64,000 nt of DNA from Moorella humiferrea (lineage in GTDB: Bacteria > Bacillota > DSM-521 > Neomoorellales > Neomoorellaceae). Under the pieces are notes generated by a model that had not been told where the DNA came from, ran no database searches, and was given only the letters and a program-made list of their open reading frames with translations. Below are positions 42,874-51,221 of the stretch, one piece after another. Both the position numbers and the translations under genes were made by a program. The DNA is taken from the NCBI RefSeq assembly GCF_039233145.1, contig NZ_CP136419.1:1834001-1898000 (forward strand), given 5' to 3'. Position 1 is the stretch's first letter. Each line of letters begins with the position of its first letter.

Positions 42874-42900
42874 AGCCCCCGTAAATCGGGGGCTTTATAT
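42874..42900 (+). terminator. Terminator after the DUF1657 gene
   Basis: AGCCCCCG (42874-42881) and CGGGGGCT (42887-42894) form a perfect stem, followed by TTATATTT. Confidence 0.9.
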
Positions 42901-42936
42901 TTAAGCATATGCCGACTTAAGCAAAAATAACTACGT

Positions 42937-44500
42937 TTGTTGTTTGTGGCAATCGAAAAGGGGACCACTGTGGTAACCAGAAAGGGACCCACCCCCGCTT
43001 AGGCTACGCCTAAGCGGGCTCGCGCAGTTTTTCGCGTTCTGCCTCCTGCCGGCGCAGGCTCTCGCGGAAACGAAAACTCTCTCCGTTCATGACTAGGATA
43101 TGAGCGCGGTGGGTAAGCCGGTCCAACAAAGCACCCGTTAACTTTTCATCCCCAAACACCTCCACCCATCGGCTGAATTCCAGGTTGGTAGTAATAATCA
43201 TGCTACCCCGTTCATAACGGCTGGCGCAGAACTGATACAGCAATTCAGCCCCGGTTTTAGTAAAGGGCACATAACCTACTTCGTCCAGAATGACCAGGTC
43301 GTAGGATAACCACTGCTTTTCTAGTCGTCCCAGCCGGTACTCTTGTTGCGCTTCCAGGAGTTCGTTGGCCAGGGCGTTAGCCGTGTAAAAGCGGACTTTC
43401 TTGCCCTGGCGCAGGGCGCAGAGCCACAGGGCGATACTCAAATGGGTCTTGCCGGTACCGGGATTACCGAGAAAAATGATACACTCTTTTTTAGCGATAA
43501 ACTCACCCTGATCCAGGAACAAGACTTTATTCTTGTTAAGGGAGGGGATAAGGCTGAAGTCATACTCTTCCAGGGTCTTGAGATAGGGGAAGCGGGCCTG
43601 TTTAAGACGCCTTTTCAGGTTGGCCTCTTCCCGCTGGATAATTTCCTGTTCCATCAGGGCACAGAGGTATTCGGTATAACTCTGGTTACGGTCGGCCGCT
43701 TCCCGGGCCACCTGCTGGTAAGAGCGGAGGATAGCCGGAAGCCTTAGCTTCTTCAGGTAACTCTCCAGGAGCAGGTTGTTTGTCATGTCCCTCACCTCCC
43801 GGCCACCAGAGCGTCAAATTGTTGCAAGGTACTGCCCCCGGAGGCCGGCAAAGGGATAATATCCAAATTTAGCGGGGGCGAACCTGTCCGGGCAATAGAT
43901 GCCGCCACTTCCCGGACCACAAGGCAGGTCCGGGGCAGGTCCTGCTGGTAAGTTGCCTCCAGGGCCCTGGTCAGGAGGTCCAGGCCGAAAAGGGGTTCCA
44001 GGCCCAGGATACGCTGGAATTCCTGCAGGCCTTCTTTGCGCCGGGGGGCCAGTTCGGCCAGAACCCGCGAGTATACCGGCGGAAGAGTTCCATTTTTAAG
44101 GGGCCTGGCATAGCCAAGAGCCCGCGGCTTGCGTTCTAAAGCCTTAAGGTAATGGCGAGGGTCCAGGTGCTCTTCCCCTTTGCCATAGGACCTGGGGTGG
44201 GTGGCAATCAGCTCCTTCCTAGCCCAGACCTCAATTTTATCGACGTAAGCCTTAAGGACGAGCTGCTGTCGGGCATAGGATTGGGGGACGGAATAGGTGG
44301 TAGTTTCAAACCTTACCCGGCTATAGGAGTCGGCCCGCACTTCCACCTGGCGGTAACAGCCAAACTCTTTAGGTGGCAGGGGGAGCAGGACCTTCTTTTC
44401 CTCTTCCCATACTTCAGCGATAGTTCTGGTACTGCCGGGAACCCGGTGTTCCCTTGTATAGCGCAGGCAGTTTTGCCGGAGAACAAAGTCCAACCAACAG
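42937..44500 (-). mobile_element. IS21-family element, 5' part lost
   Basis: The right end carries IS21-like terminal repeats (TGTTTGTGGCAATCGAAAAGGGGACC at 42941-42966, given here only by its ends TGTTTGTGG and GGGGACC, and a second GAAAGGGACC copy). istB and the C-terminal part of istA follow. The istA N-terminus and the left end are missing; the IS607-type element begins there. The boundary near 44500 is approximate. Confidence 0.75.
43010..43795 (-). CDS. istB: IS21 helper ATPase IstB
   Basis: 261 residues. Walker A FLGNPGTGKTHLSIAL (about 107-122), Walker B DLVILDEVGYVPFTKTGAEL and sensor block IITTNLEFSRWVEVF. IstB is an AAA+ regulator that activates the IstA transposase. Complete, and overlapping the istA fragment by 4 bases (ATGA), as in intact IS21 elements. 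Confidence 0.95.
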   Translation of the reverse strand: MRDMTNNLLLESYLKKLRLPAILRSYQQVAREAADRNQSYTEYLCALMEQEIIQREEANLKRRLKQARFPYLKTLEEYDFSLIPSLNKNKVLFLDQGEFIAKKECIIFLGNPGTGKTHLSIALWLCALRQGKKVRFYTANALANELLEAQQEYRLGRLEKQWLSYDLVILDEVGYVPFTKTGAELLYQFCASRYERGSMIITTNLEFSRWVEVFGDEKLTGALLDRLTHRAHILVMNGESFRFRESLRRQEAEREKLREPA

Positions 44501-44520
44501 TTGCCTCCTTTCCTAATCAA
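43792..44520 (-). pseudogene. istA: IS21 transposase IstA, C-terminal fragment
   Basis: 242 codons equal to the C-terminal part of IstA: LPPKEFGCYRQVEVRADSYSRV, then GKGEEHLDPRHYLKALERKP and the helical tail. The N-terminal helix-turn-helix and the DDE catalytic domain are missing; the first ~10 codons probably come from the adjoining element. It is most likely nonfunctional. The break coincides with the left side of the IS607-type element, and no istA 5' part is found beyond that element. Confidence 0.85.
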
Positions 44521-44535
44521 TGCTATACTTAAACT

Positions 44536-45186
44536 ATGAAACCTGAATTAGAAGAACACTACCCGTTGCGCAAAGCCGCTGAAATACTGGGCGTCCACCC
44601 CATCACCCTACGCCGCTGGGAAAAGGAAGGCAAGATCCGGTGCGTTCGCACGCCTTCAGGTCAGAGGCGTTTTCCCAGGAGCGAGGTTCTGCGCCTTCTC
44701 GGCGGAGAAGCCCCTTCAGGCACGCGAGCAGTTATTTATGCCCGCGTGTCCAGCGCCAAGCAGGCCGGAGCCGGTAACCTGGAGCGGCAGAAAAAACGTC
44801 TGGAAGAATACTGCCGGGATAAGGGCTATCGAGTAGTGGCCGCCATAGCGGAGCAGGGGTCCGGGCTGAACGAGAAACGCAAAGGGCTGGCCCGGCTTTT
44901 CCGCATGGCCCGGGAAGGCAAGATGGACCTGGTGGTAATCGAGTTCAAGGATCGGCTGGCCCGGTTCGGGTTCACCTATATCGAGCGCTATTTTAACGCC
45001 TTCGGCGTGAGAATAGAAATAGTGAACGGGGAAGAGTCGAAATCCCTTCAGGAAGAGCTGGTACAGGACATGCTTTCCATCCTGACCGTTTTTTCCGCCA
45101 AGCTTTATGGTTCGCGGAGCAGAGAATTCCGCAAAAAAGTAAAGGAGGCCATGCTCGATGCGTCCAAGGGCGAGCAAGCCGATTGA
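44536..45186 (+). CDS. tnpA: IS607-family serine recombinase (TnpA)
   Basis: 216 residues. The N-terminal MerR-like helix-turn-helix (PLRKAAEILGVHPITLRRWEK) and the serine-recombinase domain with catalytic serine in VIYARVSSAKQAG, then LARLFRMAREGKMDLVVIEF and KDRLARFGF. It moves the element through a circular intermediate. Intact, overlapping the tnpB frame by 29 bases if tnpB begins at its first ATG. Confidence 0.93.
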   Translation: MKPELEEHYPLRKAAEILGVHPITLRRWEKEGKIRCVRTPSGQRRFPRSEVLRLLGGEAPSGTRAVIYARVSSAKQAGAGNLERQKKRLEEYCRDKGYRVVAAIAEQGSGLNEKRKGLARLFRMAREGKMDLVVIEFKDRLARFGFTYIERYFNAFGVRIEIVNGEESKSLQEELVQDMLSILTVFSAKLYGSRSREFRKKVKEAMLDASKGEQAD

Positions 45187-46630
45187 CATGATAACCGTGC
45201 CGGGAAGAATATACCCCGACGCCATCGCCCGGGAGGAACTGGTCTCCTTTATGGGCCGTTTTCAAGCGGCCAAGCGTTCCGCCTACCAGGCCTTGAGGCG
45301 CGGGGAGGAAGCCGGGGAAATTGTCAAAGCCCTCTACGAAAAGTTTTTTCCCAACGCCCGCTGGTGCCAGTGGGCGGTGGAAGACGCGAAGAGCACTATA
45401 GAGAGCCAGCAAGAGCTGGTGAAGATGTATGTCTCCGACCTGAAAGCTAAAATAGAGAAATCCGAGGAAAAACTAGAACGCGCCAGGGACCGGCTTCACC
45501 GTCAGGGTATCCACACCCGGCTGAATAAGCTCCGGGCCAAACTGGCCTATTGGGAGGGCTTCCTGGAAAGGGGCGAGGTGCCGCCCGCCGTGTTCGGGGG
45601 CAAGAAAAACCTGCTTCTCCTACAGGAAGGCAAGCTTTCTAAAGAAAAATGGCGTGAGCTGCGGTCCAATTCCTTTTACTCCGTGGGCCAGGCCAACATG
45701 AAAGGGCTGGAAGGGCAGCACGGCAACGCCAACACGGAAATCGTCTATCACGATTTAACCGGCGCCTTTCACCTCAACGTCTACATACCGCCGGAGCCGG
45801 AAAACAAGACGGGCCGCAGGAGAAAGGAAGAAGAATGGATCACGGTGCCGCTGGAAATCCCCGCCCGCTACCGGGACCTTCTCATCTTGCGTCTCCTCAA
45901 GGGAGAAGCCTACACGGTGCGGGTAGTGCGGAAAGACGGCAGGTTCGAATGCCTCATTTCCTTCCCCCTGGGGGACACCGCGTCCGTGGACAAGAATTCT
46001 GTCATGGCGGGAATAGACCTGAACCCCGAAGTGGCGGCCGTGACGGTAGTTTCGCCTGACGGCAACTTCAAGGCCTCCCACTGCTTCTGGTGCCCGGAGC
46101 TGGTCCACGTTTCCCACGAAAAACGGGAATGGCTTGCCGGCAACCTGGTTAAAGAAATAGCCGCCTGGCTGAAAGATATAGGCGTAAAGCAGGTCGCCCT
46201 GGAGGAGTTGTCCTTTGCTCAGGACCACGACACCAACCGGTATTTCAACCGCATAACCCACAACTTTTGCAAAAAGCTCCTGTTTAACCGGATTGTCGTG
46301 GCCTTGAGGAAGAGGGGTATCGCGGTCTTTACCGTACCCGCTAAGTTCACTTCGCTTATCGGGTATTTCAAATACTCGCGGGTTTATGGCCTTTCCACCC
46401 ACCAGGCCGCTGCTCTGGTGATCGCCAGGAGGGCTTTAGGCTTTACCGAGAAGATCCCCAAAGAGATCTTGAAAATGCTGGCACCAGGGGAAGGATGGCA
46501 GCATTTCAAGTTGTGGGGCAGGCTCTTCGGGCTGTTCAAGGCGGCCAGAAAGAGGGCGATAAGGAAAGACTGCCTCTTCCGGCGGTGGAACCCTGAAGAC
46601 TGGCTGTCTTTTATGTTCAATTCATCTTGA
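45158..46630 (+). CDS. tnpB: TnpB-family RNA-guided nuclease, divergent (no zinc ribbon; third RuvC acid not seen)
   Basis: 490 residues from ATG 45158, or 480 from ATG 45188. The RuvC-like first acid is Asp about 287 (MAGIDLNPEVAAVTV) and the second Glu about 349 (VALEELSF). The usual CxxC...CxxC zinc ribbon is not found. Where TnpB proteins normally end with D-x-N-A-A, this protein has LSTHQAAALVIARRALGF, so the third acid is Thr or absent. It could be a divergent active form, as in some TnpB-related proteins, or nuclease-dead. It overlaps tnpA, with a structured region beyond its stop that could encode its guide RNA. Confidence 0.85.
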   Translation: MRPRASKPIDMITVPGRIYPDAIAREELVSFMGRFQAAKRSAYQALRRGEEAGEIVKALYEKFFPNARWCQWAVEDAKSTIESQQELVKMYVSDLKAKIEKSEEKLERARDRLHRQGIHTRLNKLRAKLAYWEGFLERGEVPPAVFGGKKNLLLLQEGKLSKEKWRELRSNSFYSVGQANMKGLEGQHGNANTEIVYHDLTGAFHLNVYIPPEPENKTGRRRKEEEWITVPLEIPARYRDLLILRLLKGEAYTVRVVRKDGRFECLISFPLGDTASVDKNSVMAGIDLNPEVAAVTVVSPDGNFKASHCFWCPELVHVSHEKREWLAGNLVKEIAAWLKDIGVKQVALEELSFAQDHDTNRYFNRITHNFCKKLLFNRIVVALRKRGIAVFTVPAKFTSLIGYFKYSRVYGLSTHQAAALVIARRALGFTEKIPKEILKMLAPGEGWQHFKLWGRLFGLFKAARKRAIRKDCLFRRWNPEDWLSFMFNSS

Positions 46631-46940
46631 AATCGACTTTAAGCCTGCCGCTTTTCCCTGCCAGGCTTCCCGGGAGTCCGGCAACACTCTGCGGTGGGGC
46701 AGAGGGGCGGCAGGTAGGCGGGGTAACTCCCCCATCCGGCAGGTGCCTTAAGACAGATGCCGCCTACAGGGATTTTTCTGCAGCCCACAAACGTGGGATC
46801 TGTCTGAGGGACGGAAAACGCCGGAAAGCAGCCTGGTAGCCGGAGGCCCGAACCGGGGAGATGTGGGCCTCCCCATTATGGGGTGCCGGGCTGGCCAGAC
46901 GGTGACGGAGGTAGCCGTCGGCCCCAACAATATAGTACTT
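46631..46940 (+). ncRNA. Candidate TnpB guide (omega) RNA region
   Basis: About 300 bases of GC-rich sequence after tnpB with many hairpins, for example GGCGGGGTAACTCCCCC, GGCCTCCCCATTATGGGG and a terminal CCCCAAC...GTCGGGG. In IS605/IS607 elements the right end encodes the guide scaffold and the flanking host DNA serves as guide. Exact ends are not resolvable by eye. Confidence 0.5.
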
Positions 46941-47060
46941 GTCGGGGTCTGCACAATGAGTACCTAACAAAGTTATAGATTGTTTAGCTTTGTATAGGGA
47001 AAATTGACCTCTTCTAAGAATGTTAGAATAGATGCGGGAAAAATAGAGGGGGTTGAAAGG

Positions 47061-47768
47061 ATGGCGGTGGTCTTCACCAGGGGCAGACATATGCCGACCT
47101 ACGGGGACTGTCTAAAAGAACCGCTTTTTAAATATGATTTCCCCAACCGTTGCGACGGACGCGACCTCCTGGCCGCTGTAAAAGATGGTTCCGTGCCCTG
47201 CGTCTTTTTCGACCCCCAATATCGGGGCGTTTTAGACAAGCTAGCCTATGGAAATGAAGGTGAAAGCCGCGGCGTCAAACGCTCCCTTTTACCCCAGATG
47301 GACGAGGATACCATAAAAAATTTTATAGCAGAAATAGGGCGGGTGCTGATCCCCTCCGGCCATCTTTTCTTATGGGTCGACAAATTTCATTTGTGCGAAG
47401 GGATCACGGGATGGTTGCCGGCAAATTTGCAAGTAGTAGATATGATCGTCTGGGATAAACAAAAAATGGGGATGGGTTACCGCAGTCGCCGGCAGAGCGA
47501 ATATTTGGTGGTTATTCAAAAAAAGCCCCTCAGGGCCAAAGGAGTGTGGGCGGTACATAATATCCCGGACGTGTGGCAAGAAAAACCCGCACCAAACGAC
47601 CACGCCCATTCTAAACCGGTAAAACTTCAAGCCAGGCTCATTGAAGCCGTAACCAATCCCGGAGATGTGGTCGTTGACCCGGCGGCGGGCAGCTATTCTG
47701 TGTGGAAGGCCGCTAACCTTGTGGGACGGAAGTTCTTAGGAGGGGATTTAGTGTACGGTGCCGACTGA
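47061..47768 (+). CDS. Orphan DNA methyltransferase (beta-class, DPQY motif)
   Basis: 235 residues from ATG 47061 (GAGGGGGTTGAAAGG upstream); a longer frame from 47004 is less likely. The catalytic motif [12 protein letters not shown] (about 48-59, DPPY-type, here DPQY) precedes the SAM-binding block [16 protein letters not shown] near the C-terminus, so the order is that of beta-class N6-adenine/N4-cytosine enzymes. No restriction gene is adjacent. It follows the transposon and precedes the tRNA triplet, so it may be acquired. Confidence 0.8.
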   Translation: MAVVFTRGRHMPTYGDCLKEPLFKYDFPNRCDGRDLLAAVKDGSVPCVFFDPQYRGVLDKLAYGNEGESRGVKRSLLPQMDEDTIKNFIAEIGRVLIPSGHLFLWVDKFHLCEGITGWLPANLQVVDMIVWDKQKMGMGYRSRRQSEYLVVIQKKPLRAKGVWAVHNIPDVWQEKPAPNDHAHSKPVKLQARLIEAVTNPGDVVVDPAAGSYSVWKAANLVGRKFLGGDLVYGAD

Positions 47769-47787
47769 TAAACAACCAAATAAAAAA

Positions 47788-47813
47788 GTTTATGGGTTTT
47801 CCCGCCCATAAAC
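47788..47813 (-). terminator. Bidirectional terminator between tRNAs and methyltransferase gene
   Basis: GTTTATGGG and CCCATAAAC form a 9-bp stem. On the minus strand TTTTTTATTT follows (end of the tRNA operon); on the plus strand CCTTATTTTT follows (end of the methyltransferase gene). Confidence 0.88.
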
Positions 47814-47824
47814 CCTTATTTTTG

Positions 47825-47913
47825 TGGTGCGAGAGGCGGGACTTGAACCCGCACGGACCAAAAGGTCCACGAGATTTTAAGTCTCGGGCGTCTGCCGGTT
47901 CCGCCACTCTCGC
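47825..47913 (-). tRNA. tRNA-Leu(TAA)
   Basis: Minus strand, acceptor GCGAGAG/CTCTCGC, anticodon loop CTTAAAA between CGAGA and TCTCG (anticodon TAA), long variable arm (GGACCTTTTGGTCC) typical of leucine tRNAs, and encoded CCA. Confidence 0.97.
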
Positions 47914-47929
47914 AGATAAAAAAATAACT

Positions 47930-48005
47930 TGGAGGCGCGGGCCGGATTTGAACCGGCGAATAGCGGTTTTGCAGACCGCGGCGTTAGCCACTTCGCCACC
48001 GCGCC
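47930..48005 (-). tRNA. tRNA-Cys(GCA)
   Basis: Minus strand, acceptor GGCGCGG/CCGCGCC, anticodon loop CTGCAAA (GCA), T arm GGTTCAAATCC, encoded CCA after discriminator T. Confidence 0.97.
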
Positions 48006-48016
48006 GTGATAAAAAA

Positions 48017-48091
48017 TGGAGCGGAAAACGGGATTTGAACCCGCGACCCTCGCCTTGGCAAGGCGATGCTCTACCACTGAGCTATTTCCGC
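48017..48091 (-). tRNA. tRNA-Gly(GCC)
   Basis: Minus strand, acceptor GCGGAAA/TTTCCGC, anticodon loop TTGCCAA (GCC) and encoded CCA. First of three tandem tRNAs, Gly-Cys-Leu. Confidence 0.97.
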
Positions 48092-48130
48092 TCGCTGCAT
48101 AAGTGATTATAGCATGTGCCAAAATTCATG

Positions 48131-48805
48131 TCAAGCGTTTTCATTTTTTCCCGCCAGGATAAACTCCAGCTCCCGCTGAACTTCTGGATTTGTAAGGGCA
48201 AATACCAGGTCGCCCTCCTCCAGGATAGTATTGCCGCAGGGCACTATTGCCGTCTCACCCCGAACGATGGTCACCAGGATGCATTCGTTGGGAAAAGGTA
48301 TCTCCTTTATTTTCCGCCCGCACACCGGCGCCTCAGGTTCCAACCTAAATTGTACCATTTTTAAATCTTTAATTCCCTGCATCCACAGGGCCGTAGTGGC
48401 GTCCATATCCACCCTTTCCTGAATTAAATCCATAACAAGGGAGGCCGGACCAATAACCTGATTTACTCCAAGCCAGCGAAAAAGTTTTTCATTACCGGGA
48501 TTGTTTACCAGAGCCAGGGTGCGTTTGGCTTTAAATTGGCGTTCGGCCAGCTGACATATTACTAGATTATCTTGATCGTCATCGGTAATAGCAATTACTA
48601 TATCGGCGTTTTCGGCACCGGCTTTTTTAAGGACCTGGGGCTTAGTACCGTCACCCACTATGACCGGAAGAGCTAGCTCCTCTTTTATCTTCTCTGCCTT
48701 CACCTGTTCTTGCTCGACTAGAATTACTTCATAACCAAAAGATTTACACTGTTTGGCTACCTGATAACCCACCTTACCGCCACCGACGATAATAATTTTC
48801 TTCAT
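48131..48805 (-). CDS. TrkA/KtrA-family potassium channel regulator
   Basis: 224 residues. An N-terminal RCK/TrkA-N domain with the NAD(H)-binding IIIVGGGKVGYQVAKQC and VIVGDGTKPQVLKKAGAENAD, then a TrkA-C domain (about 140-220; EAPVCGRKIKEIPFP). Such proteins gate KtrB/TrkH K+ transporters with nucleotide. The partner membrane protein is not in the window, so the exact system is open. Confidence 0.88.
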   Translation of the reverse strand: MKKIIIVGGGKVGYQVAKQCKSFGYEVILVEQEQVKAEKIKEELALPVIVGDGTKPQVLKKAGAENADIVIAITDDDQDNLVICQLAERQFKAKRTLALVNNPGNEKLFRWLGVNQVIGPASLVMDLIQERVDMDATTALWMQGIKDLKMVQFRLEPEAPVCGRKIKEIPFPNECILVTIVRGETAIVPCGNTILEEGDLVFALTNPEVQRELEFILAGKNENA

Positions 48806-48836
48806 AACTCGACTCCCTTCCAGGTCTCAAAGTGCT

Positions 48837-49643
48837 TTATTCACCCAAACCAAATACCTGCCGCGCCTCTTGCAAAAGCTCTGCCAGAGAAGGCGGAGGC
48901 ACCGGTACGGTTCGACCGGCGCTGCGGGCGATACGGCTTAAAGCCTGCCAGCGTTGCTTCATACGGCTGTAGAGGCGGGTTACATAATCTTCGAGTTCGT
49001 CTTCAAGCCAGAATTGCAGGTAATTGCAGACGTATTCACCGGCCGAAGCATCTATGATTTTGTAAAAAGCGGCACGCGTACCCCTTGCCCGACCGCCGGT
49101 AGTATAGGGCAGCCACCAGGGACGGTAAGGCTCATCACCCACATCGCTGTTTAAAAAACGAATATATTTGTTTTCGCTTAAAAATGACAGGGCCGGTTTA
49201 ATCCAAAAACGGGCGGCAGCGCCGACATGTAGAGCCCGGCCGTCACCCAGGAGGAGGAGACGCCATTGGAGGGCGCGCGCCTGGTGCAGGTAATTACTGC
49301 CCGTTTTATTGGCTACGCCCTTGAGATGCAGGATGGCGGCTTCTTCGGGGACAGAATCCTCTTCTTCTATTGCAACCAAATTGTCCCCTTCCCGGAGGGT
49401 CTTTAAGGCGCTCAAAACCTCTTCGTCCAGCTCCGGCCAGACGATGTTTTTCTTTTCCTTCCAATCGGGTCCAAGCTTGTCTGCCACCCTTTCCAGCTGG
49501 GATTTGACCGTTCCTATTTGTATACCCAGTGCCGCGGCAATCTCCCAGCGTTTTAACCCTTCCCTGGCCAGCAAAGCCACCCGCAGTTCAAGTTGGGCCA
49601 ATTCAAGACGGGCATCGACGATTTTTCGACAACTGGCATCCAC
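48837..49643 (-). CDS. Unknown protein with N-terminal helix-turn-helix
   Basis: 268 residues. The first 60 residues (LAQLELRVALLAREGLKRWE, then GIQIGTVKSQLERV) resemble a sigma-region-4/LuxR-like helix-turn-helix; the remaining part is not recognised and is rich in Trp/Tyr (FLNSDVGDEPYRPWWLPY). No membrane segment or metal motif. It may be a DNA-binding protein with a novel effector or helical domain. It lies between the trkA-like gene and an M24 peptidase gene, all on the minus strand but with gaps. Confidence 0.5.
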   Translation of the reverse strand: MDASCRKIVDARLELAQLELRVALLAREGLKRWEIAAALGIQIGTVKSQLERVADKLGPDWKEKKNIVWPELDEEVLSALKTLREGDNLVAIEEEDSVPEEAAILHLKGVANKTGSNYLHQARALQWRLLLLGDGRALHVGAAARFWIKPALSFLSENKYIRFLNSDVGDEPYRPWWLPYTTGGRARGTRAAFYKIIDASAGEYVCNYLQFWLEDELEDYVTRLYSRMKQRWQALSRIARSAGRTVPVPPPSLAELLQEARQVFGLGE

Positions 49644-49710
49644 CGGCTCTATACCTCACCTTTATTTACACCTTTATTTATTCGGCAAGCAAATGTTTTA
49701 TCCTCCCACA

Positions 49711-50862
49711 CTAGAAGGTCAGGCTTACCGCTCCTTTTTCCGTAACTACGTAAGTGTCCTCTATCCCTACGCTGCCCCGGCCGGGAAAGACGAATTTGGG
49801 TTCCAGGGCAAAGACCATACCCTCCGCCAGAGCGGTTTTATTTCCCTTGGCAATGACCGGCCATTCGTTCAATTCCAATCCGGTGCCGTGACCGATGTAG
49901 GAAACCTGGCGGCCGTAGCCCATAAAATATTCACCCAACCCGGCCTTCTCTGCCATTTTAACGGCGAAGTCGTAAAGCTCCCCGGCAGTTACCCCAGGTC
50001 TGGCCCTTTCCGCAACTTTGGCGGCGATCTCCTTTGCCACTTCCTGGGCCTTATGCATCTGCGGTTCTACTTCGCTATCCAGATAAACGCGCGTTTGATC
50101 TACGGTATAATCGCCGTAAACCCCGGCATAGTCAATGAGCAAAGGTTCGCCTTTTTCCCAGCGGCGCTGGCTGGGGCCCATGGGATAAAGGGGAGTAAGG
50201 CCGTTGCCAGCCAGGGGTAGATCATAGCAGGAAGTCAGGGTGGCATTGACGCCGGCGGCAACGATGCCGGGTATCATGCCCTGCTCCTGACCCCGGAAGC
50301 GTTTTGTCCCCTGGTGGCCGAGGCGGCGGGCAAAGGCTTCAAAGGCGGCGGCTATTTCCAGTTCCGTCATCCCCGGTTGAATGATATCGCCTATGTAACG
50401 GAAGACTGCGGCGTGTTTTTCAGCAGCATAGCGCAGGGCCGCCAGCTCCGCCTCAGATTTAATCATGCGCTGGGTGCGCAATATCCCGCTTATGTCCACC
50501 CACTGGCAACCGGGAAAAATTTCTTCATAGCGCCGGAAAAGATTTAAAGAAATTACATCCATGGCCAGACCCAAATGTTTGGGCTCCTGCAATCCGGCTG
50601 CGGCCAAAAGGGACGGTATCTCGCGAAAGCTCCGTAAAGGAAGGACGTTATTTACGGCAGCTTCGGTCCGGGCCCTGTTGAAGTCACGGAAAGCCAAAAG
50701 AAGCGGTTCTCCCTGGGAAGGAATGAAGAGGTGACAGCTCTGGGCGGTACCGCTTAGATAATATAAATCCACGGCCTGAAATATGATGGCGCCATCCAGT
50801 TCCCGGGCCTGCAAAGCATCCTGAAAATGGCTGATGCGCTGCCTGTATTCGTTCTTGTCCAT
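49711..50862 (-). CDS. M24-family Xaa-Pro peptidase
   Basis: 383 residues with the creatinase N-domain (about 1-135) and catalytic domain. All five metal ligands are visible: Asp in LLIDYAGVYGDYTVD (two Asp), His in SYIGHGTGLELNE, Glu in MVFALEP and Glu in VGIEDTYVV. It probably removes N-terminal residues before proline. It contrasts with the ligand-less M24-fold protein at 17987. Monocistronic, followed by a tRNA operon on the same strand upstream. Confidence 0.9.
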   Translation of the reverse strand: MDKNEYRQRISHFQDALQARELDGAIIFQAVDLYYLSGTAQSCHLFIPSQGEPLLLAFRDFNRARTEAAVNNVLPLRSFREIPSLLAAAGLQEPKHLGLAMDVISLNLFRRYEEIFPGCQWVDISGILRTQRMIKSEAELAALRYAAEKHAAVFRYIGDIIQPGMTELEIAAAFEAFARRLGHQGTKRFRGQEQGMIPGIVAAGVNATLTSCYDLPLAGNGLTPLYPMGPSQRRWEKGEPLLIDYAGVYGDYTVDQTRVYLDSEVEPQMHKAQEVAKEIAAKVAERARPGVTAGELYDFAVKMAEKAGLGEYFMGYGRQVSYIGHGTGLELNEWPVIAKGNKTALAEGMVFALEPKFVFPGRGSVGIEDTYVVTEKGAVSLTF

Positions 50863-50906
50863 ATCTATCCCCCTTTTGCTCCCGTTATAAATAGAAATAA
50901 ATAGAA

Positions 50907-50929
50907 AAGGCCTGGGGTTTCCAGGCCTC
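50907..50929 (-). terminator. Terminator after the Val-Asp-Phe tRNA operon
   Basis: The minus strand reads AGGCCTGG, a short loop, CCCAGGCCT, then TTTCTATTTATTT. Confidence 0.8.
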
Positions 50930-50935
50930 TGGTTC

Positions 50936-51011
<76 letters not shown>

Positions 51012-51016
51012 ATGTC

Positions 51017-51093
51017 TGGCGGAGCCGACGGGATTTGAACCCGCGATCTTCGGCGTGACAGGCCGACATGTTAAACCGCTACACTACGGCTCC
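51017..51093 (-). tRNA. tRNA-Asp(GTC)
   Basis: Minus strand, acceptor GGAGCCG/CGGCTCC, anticodon loop CTGTCAC (GTC), discriminator G and encoded CCA. Confidence 0.97.
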
Positions 51094-51098
51094 TTACC

Positions 51099-51173
51099 TG
51101 GTGGGCAGTGGCAGGATCGAACTGCCGACCCCCTGCTTGTAAGGCAGGTGCTCTCCCGCTGAGCTAACCGCCC
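51099..51173 (-). tRNA. tRNA-Val(TAC)
   Basis: Minus strand, acceptor GGGCGGT/ACTGCCC, anticodon loop CTTACAA (TAC) and encoded CCA. Heads the Val-Asp-Phe triplet. Confidence 0.97.
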
Positions 51174-51221
51174 GCCATTCCTTGACTGCGTTAGTTATTA
51201 TAGCATGGTACCGCCGGAAAG

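Larger units (their letters stand above)
44490..46940 (+). mobile_element. IS607-type transposon (serine recombinase plus TnpB)
   Basis: An IS607-type gene pair in overlapping order with a promoter-like TTGCCT-N-TATACT at its left and a structured GC-rich right end. IS607 elements lack inverted repeats and target duplications, so the ends are estimates: left near the istA break, right near the CCCC...GGGG hairpin at about 46920-46945. Confidence 0.75.

Noticed and set aside
47713-48122. Protein-coding frames over the Gly-Cys-Leu tRNA cluster
   Set aside because: They are translations of tRNA genes; the cloverleafs with encoded CCA ends are unambiguous.
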